Below, one piece after another: positions 47,893 through 58,345 of a DNA stretch of 64,000 bases. Position 1 is the stretch's first letter. Every line of letters begins with the position of its first letter. A program made the position numbers and the translations under genes. The notes under the pieces are model-generated. The model had not been told where the DNA came from. It did not search any database and saw nothing but the letters and a program-made list of their open reading frames with translations. Source of the stretch: Phallusia mammillata (taxonomy: Eukaryota; Chordata; Ascidiacea; Phlebobranchia; Ascidiidae); contig QLIY01000117.1 in NCBI GenBank assembly GCA_003260075.1, positions 1-64,000 of the forward strand, given 5' to 3'.

Positions 47893-47994
47893 TCTGGCAA
47901 ATGGATTTCTATTCCGACGTTTCAGTGTTATTTACCCTAAAGAAGGCGACCTTTATAGGACGTCGAAAAGTCGATTAAAAATACATTTGCCAGA
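47893..47994. repeat. Foldback element with hammerhead-like core, degenerate copy
   Basis: Inverted ends TCTGGCAAATG and CATTTGCCAGA enclose CCGACGTTTC (47914-47923), a degenerate CTAAAGA (47937-47943), the hairpin arms GGCGACC and AGGACGTC, then GAAA (47965-47968). It is the only copy where both outer arms are close together, and it gives the clearest limits for the family (about 100 bp). Confidence 0.6.
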
Positions 47995-49849
47995 ATACCC
48001 CCATATACTACCTGAAAATGTGTTTTGTGATCGAAGTTGAAAGTTTTTTTTGCACCGCTGTGTTATGAAGCTTATTCAAGGGGCTTCCAGCTTTCTTGCT
48101 GAGGTGTAATCCGCCGCAAAGCGCCTTCGATAATTCTGTTACCGCGTTTTGCCGTGCAAGCCGCGCAAGCGTAAAATTGTTGACGTGCGCGAGAAGTTTT
48201 TGCACCGAAGCTGAAAATGCGCAACCACTAATATTCGCGGCTCCAAACTTGTGGTGGATTCAAGGGAAAATGAATCAGTGAAACTCGTAAGGAAAATTCC
48301 TAGCAATGCCCGGGTTCAGTATTATGTAGTGTACAAACGCAATTGTTCGCAATTTAAAGTCGGTTTCCCAACCAGCTTTCTGCCCTTGACCCTTAACCGC
48401 GATTATAGCCACAAAAAAATGTCAAAGTATGTTCAAAAAATATTAAGTCGAATTTGGAAAACACTTCTAAACCCGCTTAATATAACTTGTAACGCGTTTT
48501 ACGCCACAAATACACAAGAGCCGATCGTCATAACTTCGGGGCCATGTTTTCGAGCTTGGTGCCCTTAACCGCTATAATAGCCTTACAAGAATGTCAAAGT
48601 ATGTTCAAAAATATATTTGGAGTCATTTCTGAAACCACTGTCGCTCATAACTGCATTTCTTGTTAGGGAACCCGCTTAACATGACATGTAACGAATTTTA
48701 CGCCACAAATATGGAGAGCCGGCCGTCGGTTCTCGGGGCCACTTTGTGTATGATGAGTTTTCCTGGTTTTGACAAGTGTCACTTCCGCGGGTCAAAGCTT
48801 CAAAACATCGCAGACGAATTTCGACAAAACTTAAAGAGTCGCGGGTTTTGGGTCGCGAAGTTTGAGGCAGGAAATAAGTGGAATGGAAACAAGGTCGCGT
48901 GTTCGGCGGGGTAATTCGCTCCGGAATCCGGCAGAACGGTGAAGGGTCGCGCGGTGAGCTTTGATTTCGCGCCGACAGTGATTGAATCAGCCACCAACCT
49001 CGAAAAAACCTGAAATTTGTTCCTTGCGAGGCCGCATGTGTTTGATTTTGCGGATTCTCATTTGGTCAGACAGCAGCCACTGTTTGATATTTCTTCGGTC
49101 TGTGTGTGTTTCTGTCCGCACACAAAGCACGACGGGGTGAAAGATAGGGGGAGGGGTAAACAAGTCACCCGACCCACCCACATGTCGCCCCATTCATGAG
49201 CGGTAACCATAACGACCCAGCGGGTACGCCGTTAGATTCGAGTCAGCAAAACTTTTATAAAATATTTCGCATTTGACTCATCATAATTTTTTTCGTCAAG
49301 CTGCTTTTAACTGAGTCAAGTCTGATGTTGGTAGATTTAACTCCCCCATAAAATAACAACGTTAAAACACAAAAACAATGGTAATATTCACGATTTTATT
49401 GACTATTTCCGACAGGATTTTAGTTGAAGCAAACCCCCCGTTGAAAGAATAAACGAAATATATTAAAGTAGATAACCGCAACAATATGCAATGAGCATTT
49501 TTCCCCACAAAGCCCAGCCCAAATTCGCCAGTAAACGCTTTCGTAAGTCACATGTAACAGACTGGTCAACGTCAATTGCGCAATAAAAGCGATGAAAATA
49601 TGCCAGTCATCAAATAAAGCGAACGGTGGCTTTGAAACCTGGTTTACAACGATTCACTTCGGCTTATCAAAACACCGCTGCATTGTGGGGATGCGGGGTT
49701 GCCATGAAAACGCATACGTAGCGTGACCTTGAAGGTGGCAGCTGTGACCTTGGGCAGGCATGGAGCAAATTTACGACCGTAATTAGTTTTCGAACTGAAT
49801 CGTGGAGGAAAACGGCAACAGCAGCTAGTTTTGAAGTTTGTGCGGTTTC

Positions 49850-51960
49850 AGCATATTTTCCCCGTCACGTCGAAAACTTGTTTTGTTTTAATTCCGTATT
49901 GTTTCCTTTCCTTGTAGTATTTCGCGATAAAACACACGCATTGCAATATTCGCTTCTTGATTCCAATGCTCGGATTATTGTCGGTGTTTAAACAAGAGAA
50001 TCTGCGCCCCGACAATTGGATTTGCCCGTTTCGCTGACATGAAAGATGAAGGTTAAGTTTATTTCGCTTGGTGAACATAGCAACACAATTTCACTAAAAT
50101 AATCACCAAGCCGGAAATAGCTGCGCAACATTAAAACGTTATGGAGTGCAAAAAAGTGTAGGGCACAATTGGTTGATAATGGCTGAACTCGCTGCAGCTA
50201 CATCGTATTATAAAGCGTTATGTGTCTGGGGCTCACAAGAAAGTGAGGTTGGCGCATTGTGCCCCCCCCCCGCAAATTTACGACCGTAATTAGTTTTCGA
50301 ACTGAATCGTGGAGGAAAAGGCAACAGCAGCACGTTTTGAAGTTTCAGCAATTCCAGTCGAAAACTTGTAATGCAATATTTCGCGATAAAACAAACACAT
50401 TGCGAAATTATCTTTCTTATTTAATTGTTCGGATTATTGTCTATGTTTAAAACAACAGAATCTCCACCCCGACAATTGGAATTGCCCGTTTCGCTGACAT
50501 GAAAGATGAGAATTTATTTCGCTTGGTAAATGAACATAGCAACACAATTTCACTAAAATAATCACCAAGCCGGAAATAGCTGCGCAACGTTAAAACGTTA
50601 TGGAGCGCAAAACAGTGAAGGGCACAATTGGTGGATCATGATTAAACGCGCTGCAGCTACACCGTATTATGAAGCGTTATGTGTCTGGGGCTCACAACAA
50701 AGTGAGGTTGGCGCATTGTTGGAAAACATATTCCTGACATAACCAAGTATTGCTCATCCAGCAGTATTGTAAACAATCGACGTTCCGACGTCCTGACATC
50801 GTATAAGTTTGAGAAGTAAAAATGTGGAATGTGGTTGACAGAGCGGCAGTGACAATCCTGTGTTGGAAAGTCGGGAAGCAACACCCAAGTGTGAGTGCGC
50901 GGTCCAGCAGGTTCGGCCATTCACTATGAGCTTCGCGTGCCCTTATATAAACAAGTCAATTAGACGCACAAACATTGACGCATTAGCGCCAGAAAGCCAC
51001 AAAGCAGAGCAAGTGGTTCGACGAAAGATTTTCGCACCTTTCAGTTGAGGGAATGACTTGATGGTTGCATCAGTCAGAAGCTTGTTTAAGGAACTGAGCG
51101 TGGTAATGTAGTATTCTTAAAGCTTCGTTATAGCCCCCCCCCCCAAAGCCACAAAGCAGAGCAAGTGGTTCGACGAAAGATTTTCGCACCTTCCAGTTGA
51201 GTCTGACTCAGTGACTGCATCAGTCAGAAGGTTGGTTAAGGAAACGAGCGTGGTAATGTAGTATTCGTAAAGCTTCGTGATAGCCCGGACCTCGAAGTAT
51301 TTTCAGTGAAAATGTGATCCCCCCCCCCTGACATAACCAAGTATTGCTCATCCAGCAGTATTGTAAACAATCGACGATTCGACGTCCTATACAAGATATT
51401 CCTGACATGGTAGAAGTTTAAGAAGTTAAAATGTGGAATGTGGTTGACAGAGCGGCAGTGACAATCCTGTGTTGGAAAGTCGGGAAGCAACACCCAAGTG
51501 TGAGTGCGCGGTCCAGCAGGTTCGGCCATTCACTATGAGCTTCGCGTGCCCTTATATAAACAAGTCAATTAGACGCACAAACATTGACGCATTAGCGCCA
51601 GAAAGCCACAAAGCAGAGCAAGTGGTTCGACGAAAGATTTTCGCACCTTTCAGTTGAGGGAATGACTTGATGGTTGCATCAGTCAGAAGCTTGTTTAAGG
51701 AACTGAGCGTGGTAATGTAGTATTCTTAAAGCTTCGTTATAGCCAGTGCTGGATTAAGGGTCTGCTGGCCTGTAGGCACAGTTTATAAGTGGCCCTAAAA
51801 TCAGGATTGCCAAATAAAAAAATAGAATTATCAGTGTTGCCAAATCATTCTACTGATTTTAAAGTGGCCTGGATTTTTGACTGGCCTGTAGGCACGTGCC
51901 TACTTTGCTTAATGGTTAATCCGGCACTGGTTATAGCCCGGACCTCGAAGTATTTTCAGC
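49850..51960. repeat. Complex duplicated block with poly-C joins
   Basis: Two copies of a unit (about 49750-50260 and 50272-50700) are separated by C tract 50262-50271. A second unit (about 50730-51133) recurs at 51329-51743, with C tracts at 51134-51144 and 51319-51328. The copies differ by small indels and scattered substitutions. No gene is recognisable; the identical 62-residue open frames at 50860 and 51469 are just the duplicated DNA. Confidence 0.8.
51744..51929. mobile_element. 186-bp hAT-like MITE with perfect target-site duplication
   Basis: It begins CAGTGCTGGATTAAGG and ends TTAATCCGGCACTG, between two perfect copies of GTTATAGC (51736-51743 and 51930-51937). The second copy of the surrounding unit, around 51271-51287 (CTTCGTGATAGCCCGGACC), lacks the insertion, so the empty site is visible in the same window. 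Confidence 0.9.
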
Positions 51961-52110
51961 GAAAATGTGAAACAAAACCAAAGATTTTATGAAGAGTTTG
52001 GTAACGCAGTGAACTGCAAAGTGTTTTTGGGGTAGGTTGGGTAAAGCAGTGGATTACTTTGTAGACGGACACTTGAATAAATGTAAGTTCGCGTCCATAA
52101 ATGTGTAAAC

Positions 52111-52167
52111 CAGTGGTTATCAACCTTTTGTGACGAGTTCCCCCCTTAAAAAGGTTGGGAACCACTG
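52111..52167. mobile_element. 57-bp hAT-like deletion derivative
   Basis: Ends CAGTGGTTATCAACC and GGTTGGGAACCACTG are inverted repeats, with GTGTAAAC (52103-52110) and GTTTAAAC (52168-52175) as imperfect 8-bp duplications. Hardly any internal sequence remains between the terminal repeats. Confidence 0.75.
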
Positions 52168-52734
52168 GTTTAAACAGTGAAATCGAACGGTAGCTTTGTG
52201 AGCAACTCGAGCCGTCGTATTAATTTATTGGTCGCATCCAGACTCTGAAAGTTGTGGGAGGCTTTTTTTATTATTGCCCGCAAATAAGTAGAAGTTCCTG
52301 ACAATTGAAAAAGCGTATTCGTGTACCACGTAAAGTTGAGTGAAGAACAAACAATCGGGGGAGCGCGATCGTGGGGCGTCGTAATAATGTTATGGAGCTG
52401 ATCGGGATGCCGACATTTTCCCGTCTATGGTTCGGTGTGTTCAAGGGCTGGTTGAGTTGGTGAAGTTTTGTGACTAAGCGAGATATTAAGGTAGGAATCG
52501 ACACAAAGAAAGGAAAAGTTTCAAAGTCACAAAGTTTTCGTTGCGTTGTTGACGTGCTTGCGTTTCCTCCCCCCCCCCTTGAGTTGGTGAAGTTTTGTGA
52601 CTAAGCGAGATATTAAGGTAGGAATCCACACAAAGAAAGGAAAAGTTTCAAAGTCACAAAGTTTTCGTAGCGTTGTTGACGTGCTTGCGTTTCCTTTTTT
52701 TTTCCTTTTATTTATCGTGCACTATATTAGTCGC

Positions 52735-52850
52735 ATTCAGTGTCGTTTACCCTGATGAAGACCGAAACGTCGGAATAAAAATATATTTGCCAGAAGAGCT
52801 CTATAAACTTGATATTATGCCTGGCAGCAATAGCTTATATATAATAGAAA
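52735..52850 (+). repeat. Hammerhead-like repeat, plus-strand copy
   Basis: CAGTGTCGTTTACC is followed by CTGATGA (52752-52758), a shortened AGACC, GAAA (52764-52767), CGTCGGAATAAAAATA, and the shared outer part TTTGCCAGAAGAGCTC and TGGCAGCAATAGC. It is inverted relative to the copy at 53441-53571. The interval between them carries a duplicated segment with poly-C joins. Confidence 0.6.
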
Positions 52851-53149
52851 GAAGGTTGAAAAATGCCTGCTTTGGTCGCCAGTTGTTTAGTTCCAAGTAC
52901 ATTTGTTTCAATGAATCATGTATTACACCTTAGTTTTATCGGTACAAGTTATAAGGTTGAGAAGTTTTATTATTAGTTACAAGTTGCTTTCGTATCAACA
53001 TTAAGTCATTTAAAGTTGTATGATTGGCATTTGAAAACCCTTTGAAATGTGTGTGACAAAAAAACTTTCGGAGATAAAGAATTGACAGAAAAATACATTT
53101 TAACTTGTTCGTAACTGGTTATTCATAAACAACTCATGATTGGTTGATT

Positions 53150-53396
53150 TCGGCCCCACAATTCCGTGTTTAGGATCAGCTGATCAGGTTCAGGTCACCA
53201 TAACGGAAGCCGGGCGTCTCCAAACCAAACAACGTTTCAAGCAATATTTCCTCAAAACCATTCCCCCCCCCCTCGGCCCCACAATTCCGTGTTTAGGATC
53301 AGCTGATCAGGTTCAGGTCAACATAACGGAAGCCGGGCGTCTCCAAACCAAACAACATTTCAAGCGATATTTCCTCAAAACCATCCCCCCCCCCCC
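53150..53396. repeat. Duplicated unit with two poly-C joins
   Basis: About 110 bp (CGGCCCCACAATTCCGTGTT through TTTCCTCAAAACCAT) is present twice, each copy ending in a C tract (53263-53272, 53385-53396). Confidence 0.85.
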
Positions 53397-53440
53397 GAAA
53401 GCCGCCTTGACATACATCGCGCGTTTTTATGGTTTAAATA

Positions 53441-53571
53441 ATATGCTATTGCTGCCAGGCATAATATCAAGTTAATAGAGCTCTTCTGGCAGATGTATTT
53501 TTATTCCGACGTTTCGACGTCCCATACAGGTCGCCTTCATCAGGGTAAATAATACTGAAATCTTTTTGTTT
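53441..53571 (-). repeat. Hammerhead-like repeat, minus-strand copy
   Basis: Read on the minus strand: CAGTATTATTTACC, CTGATGA (53543-53537), the hairpin GGCGACC-TGTAT-GGGACGTC, GAAA (53515-53512), CGTCGGAATAAAAATAC, then the shared outer part. This is the best-preserved copy of the core. Confidence 0.65.
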
Positions 53572-54304
53572 TCATTTTCGGTGTGTCGCTTAAACTGAAG
53601 CTTGTTGCAAAGACTTCAAGATTTTCTGATTATTTTTAGCCATGTTAGACGCGAAACGAATCGGGTAAAGTTTGTTGTAAATAATTAACCCTCTGACAGG
53701 CAACATACTTTTCGACAATCACTGTATTTTTCAAGTATAATTCTTAATATGAAAACAGGTTTCCAAAGAAGCAGAATCAGTCGGTAATACTTAAGAAAAT
53801 ATATTTCGGCATCGTCAGTTGCTGTAAAACCATACAAAGTTGTAATTTACAGATGTTTTTTCGTTCCTGTGGTTTAGGGCAGAAAACAACAGCGGTGACA
53901 TCACAATGGCCAGACAAAGAAGCTTTGCGATCGCGTTTTTCATCGCGATTTGGGGAAGACGATTTGGTTGAAGGGGTAGAATTTATTCGCTCGCCCCCCC
54001 CCCTCCAAAGAAGCAGAATCAGTCGGTAATACTTAAGAAAATATATTTCGGTTATTCCCCCCCCCCGCGGCGGCTTTTGATGGTTGTTAGTGAGGTGATT
54101 AGCAGGACAGTAAAGGGATGCGGACAATACCTGCTGCCCAACGGCGCTCACGGGAACGACTATTAAATTGTTACGATGAGATTATTATGTTGGTTCAGTT
54201 TGATGCGGCAACTGTTGATGGAGTCGGCGGTCAGTTGTAAATGTTCTGTGGGGTTTAATTACATGGTTTAGAACATGAGCAAGCGAAATCTATTTTGTTG
54301 ATAA

Positions 54305-54572
54305 AATTGTAATCACATTTCTATGGTTTTCTGCGATTAAAAATGTGACAATGCAACAGTATTTAAAAGCCCGATTTTGTTTTGGAGAATATTAAGTCGG
54401 GATTAAAAAATATATTTCTACTTATATGATGTACCCCCCCCCCATTGTAATCACATTTCTATGGTTTTCTGCGATTAAAAATGTGACAATGTAACAGTAT
54501 TTAAAAGCCCGATTTTGTTTTGGAGAATATTAAGTCAGGATTAAAAAATATATTTCTACTTATATGATGTTT
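54305..54572. repeat. Direct duplication split by poly-C
   Basis: About 125 bp (ATTGTAATCACATTTCTATG through CTACTTATATGATGT) occurs on both sides of a 10-nt C tract at 54434-54443, with two or three differences. Confidence 0.85.
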
Positions 54573-55986
54573 ATAAATAAGTTTTGTTTTTTTCGTCAAA
54601 ATCGCTGCAAATTTCTTAATGAACTTTTGCCAATCGGAAAATAACACGCAGCTTAATTTTTTCGCCTGATTTTTAATTTAATTGTAGAGTTTTTGTCAGT
54701 ATTAATAGATTTGACTTGAATCGAACTGACAAGTTTGTTTGTAATCTAATCCCAGGCACCGGTAACACATGCTAGGGCCCAAACTGTCAAAAGTCTTTTG
54801 TGCGTTTTTCTTTTGTGTCGAAAATAGCATCCCTAGTTAGCTATTTGCGCAGGACGCTGTGAGCGTAAAGGATAAGAATTTACCTGAAGGAAATACTTTA
54901 ATTCAAGAAATAAAAAAATATTTGCAATCATAAAAATATAAGTTCAAATCATAAGTTACATTTAAATTTAACACAGAAGTTTAAAAAATAAATCAAGCTG
55001 TATTGTTTTTTAAATTCAGTTTTTTTTCCATTTCAACAAGAAGCGCTTTTGTTGCAACAAAAAATATTCAGCATTGTAAAAGATTTATTTTGCGATAACT
55101 GAAATATTTCACGTCATACTTTTAAACTAGAAACATGCGCAAAGTTTTTTGGTATATTTTTAGCTTTTTATTTACCATTGTTTGCAAAATAGTCAGCTCA
55201 CATTAGTATCAACAATCGCTGTTAAACAAAAAAGCCGAAAACTTTTATCAATAGGGGATAAATCGTGGTGCTTTGTAGCGAACTTAGCGGGTCGCGAAAC
55301 ACAGCTGTGGAAACCGAGAGAGCTTCCGTGAAACTGGAAACCTATCACCCAGTTACGAAGAAAATAACGAAATAACTTCCAGTTTCCAAACAAACCACCC
55401 ATTCCTGTCGAGTAAACGTCACAAGGCTGGAATAGTTTGGCCTTTTGTGCGACACCTGCGCCCCGCGTAAAGCGCTTGATCCCCACTTAGTCAGAGAAAA
55501 GCACGAATTTTTATTAAGTCCCATCCTGGCCTGTATTCGCGCCCACACCTTCTTATTACCAGTCTGGAGCCGCAGTTGCGAGGCTGCGCAGGTGTTACTC
55601 GCTCCCGCTCAAACCCGTAATTTATTGTCAGCTTAGCAATTTTTTATCGCCTACAATTTCAATATTTGAGGATCCGGTTTTAGTTTTTGTCGTCGGCCAA
55701 GTTTCCATTTTGTTACCAAAGAAAATTCAGCGAAATTATTTTGTTACCGAGAAATTTCAGCGAAGTTAATCAACTTTTATAATCGAAAACGTAGCGACAA
55801 ACTGGTTAAGATTTTAAAAGTTGTAACGGAAGGAAATTGTAAACAGGCGATATTGAGTGCTACATCGTTATCTCTTTATCGACTAATTAAGGAATAATGT
55901 AGCAAATAAATATTCAACGTTTTTACAGGTTTTGTAAAATTTAATTTAAACTCGCGAATCGGATAAATGTTCTGAGCTGATTGAGA

Positions 55987-56082
55987 ACTACTTTGGCTGA
56001 AATGTTTAAGGAACTGTTTTGTGCGATGTGCCAACGTCGGACTAGTCCAAAGGACGCGGGTTCAAACCCCAGCACTTTCACA
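55987..56082 (+). other. tRNA-Leu-like sequence overlapping the netrin 5' coding region
   Basis: TGGCTGAAATGTTTAAGGAA (from 55994) resembles the A-box and D-arm of a tRNA-Leu, and GCGGGTTCAAACCCC (about 56056-56070) is an almost perfect B-box and T-arm. The interval is long enough for an anticodon arm and long variable arm (GGACTAGTCC lies there). The ends do not form a convincing acceptor stem, so it is more likely a tRNA-derived insertion than a gene. Confidence 0.45.
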
Positions 56083-57154
56083 TTCGTTTTATTCGTGTTT
56101 TCAATTCTCGCTCATGTCGATTCAACTTGCAAAGGCCGAAGCGACTCCCAATGTTGCGCCAACAAGGTCCCGATCCAATGCACGCCCAGCTTTGAAAACA
56201 TCGCGATGAACAAAGTCGTCGAAGTTTCGGAAACCTGCGGGATTCCGAGGCACGAGAAATTTTGTCATCTTGCCGAAAGTCCGGCCGGATTCACTCGAGT
56301 TTGCGACGTTTGCAAGAGAATCGGCCGAAAATCTCACCCTGCCCGGTTCCTAACTGACATCAACGACACAGGCAGGTTGACTTATTGGCAGTCGAAAACC
56401 GTTGGCGTGGGTTCGCGACGAGATATCACATTGACAGTCTCGTTTGGGAAGCAATTTGAACTCGCTTACATCAGCATGGAGTTTTTCTCGCGTCTTCCCC
56501 GAGCGCTGATCATCTACAAGAAAATGAACCACGCCGCGAGATGGGAACCGTACCAGTATTACGCCGAGGACTGCAGCAGTTACTTCGGGATGCAAAGCAA
56601 GGAGTTCGCGAACGGAACAAACGAGCGTGAAGTCTTGTGTAAAAATTTTGAAAATCAGGACGAGGTGCGAGGCGGGAGCGTGGTGTTCAACCCGACCTTG
56701 GGACGACCTTCAGGCCACGATGTAGAGGAGAGTTTCATCATGCAGGACTGGGTGACGGCAACCGACGTCCGCTTCGTACTCGATCCCGCTGAGATTTCAC
56801 GGCATTCGCTGCGTAGTGGTCGTGCAGTCGGAACCCTTAACGTCGCAAACAAACGACATGAGGCCTTCACCATGAACCACGCCCTAAACACGCCAGTTAC
56901 GAAAGGAGCAGTGATTACGCCCTCTACCGGACCAACTAATGAACTCCAATTCAAGCACTACGCGATCAACGACATCAGCATAGGAGGAACGTGCAAATGC
57001 AACGGCCACGCGTCGAGTTGTTCGCTTAAGAAGGGAAAACTTGCGTGCGATTGCCGCCACAACACGGACGGAGTGAATTGTGAGAAGTGTAAAGCGTTCT
57101 ACCACCAGCGTCCGTGGAAACGAGCCAGTAGGAGCAGCGCGAATGAGTGTGTTG
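56002..57154 (+). CDS. netrin: Netrin exon: signal region, laminin N-terminal domain, first LE module
   Basis: Netrins are secreted laminin-related guidance cues recognised by DCC/neogenin and UNC5. This exon encodes a hydrophobic segment (TFTFVLFVFSILA) fit for a signal peptide, then the laminin N-terminal domain with CTPSFENIA, HPARFLTDIND, LTYWQS, ITLTVSFGKQFELAYISMEF, RPSGHDVEES and QDWVTATDVRF. It is followed by CKCNGHASSC...CDCRHNTDG and YHQRPWKRASRSSANECV, the first laminin-EGF module. It ends at donor GTGAGT after one base of a codon. ATG codons at 56002 and 56026 are both in frame; the residues between them and the hydrophobic core come from the tRNA-like sequence, so the true start may be in an upstream exon or at 56026. 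Between the VI domain core and the LE module there is an extra segment (SRHSLRSGRAVG... NELQFKHYAIND) longer than in vertebrates. Confidence 0.93.
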
Positions 57155-58179
57155 GTGAGTAAACGACCTTATAATATGATGTAAGATTTTAGAACCATAG
57201 ACCATAAGTTGTTCGCAATACGTAGATATATTCCGACCCAAAATTTAGATAAGATTATTAGGATTTTGCCACAAAAAATTGCTATTTTAAAGTCTGCATG
57301 CTGGAGTTAGTACAGGTGTGAAATTTTACCGTTCTACCTGTTCTAGAACAAAATAAATGCGATTTTTTATGTGTGCTCTGGAGTCGATTTTTGCGGTTTG
57401 TCAGGATCACGTAGATACGTCTAACCGCAAAGCGGATGACACTTTATATAACTTCAGTTTAAAAGTAAAAACAAACCACATTAGTTAGAGTAGCTGATCT
57501 GACGACCCCCTCCGTTAAATTTGTCTGTTGCCTCCCTGTCGCGATTGGTTACTTCAAACCCGTATTGTTGACCGGCACTTATGTGAATAACCTCCAAATC
57601 GGGCGGATTTCCTTTCCCGTTCAGTTTTAAGCTAGTATTGTGGTCGTTGTCTCGTCTGAGTAATCTCTCCGTTCTAACAGCTGGCCGCGAAATACAAGGT
57701 CCGGGATATGGGGGGCGGAAATAATGTGGAATTGTGACGACAGAATCATGGTCTGTGACGCTTGTAATAAAAGTTTTGCTCCAATAAGTTGGGGGGGGGG
57801 GGATTTGACAGAAATCAAACTAAAACTTATCCGAGAAATAAAAGTACTTGGTTAAAAAAAATTTCCTTTCCAATGATGGCTTTATATCAGCATCAAGAAA
57901 TGTTAAACAGAACTAACCAGAAATTTTACGCAAATTCTCCCGCACAAAACTTTGCCATAATTTCGCTGCCGACTTTCCTGTTGATCAAGTGCAGATTTCC
58001 GACCTCGGCTTGTTCAAAGCCCATCCTGGCATTGACGGGTGTAAGGGCGCCACAGCAGGGATATTTGTTTAACTGCGTTCTACTGAAAAGCCCGTCTGGC
58101 CTATTTTGTGCGTCAGTTTAACAAAGCTAGTTAGAAAAAACGTCATGTTGTCCAATACTCGCTTTTGTAGAAAATACTG

Positions 58180-58345
58180 AACAGGCGTTTCGTCCACCAG
58201 GTTGCATATTTAACAAATCTGTCGTTCAACTGGTGTAATGCTAAACAAAATACTGGTTGTTTTTTCAAAGAACTTCTATTTTTAACCAACTAGTATTTTG
58301 TTCAGCATTGCACCAGTTGAACAAAAAATGTGTTAAACCCGTTTC
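58180..58345. repeat. Foldback repeat, family member 2
   Basis: CAACTGGTGTAATGCTAAAC followed by AAAATACTGGTTG is complementary to CCAACTAGTATTTTGTTCAG with GCATTGCACCAGTTG some 50 bp later. The left arm matches 17190-17255 closely. A short related piece (ACTGAACAAGCGTTTTGCCC) is at 42251. Confidence 0.65.

Larger units (their letters stand above)
33291..55993. other. Long non-coding region upstream of netrin
   Basis: About 22.7 kb in which I could not support a gene. The open frames are short and lack recognisable domains or splice continuity. Contents include three complete hAT-like MITEs with target-site duplications, hammerhead-like foldback repeats, a GTT microsatellite, many poly-C junctions with duplicated flanks, and a duplicated block at 49.8-51.9 kb. 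The proximal part may hold the netrin promoter and enhancers and 5' untranslated exons, but no specific site can be defended from sequence alone. Confidence 0.5.
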
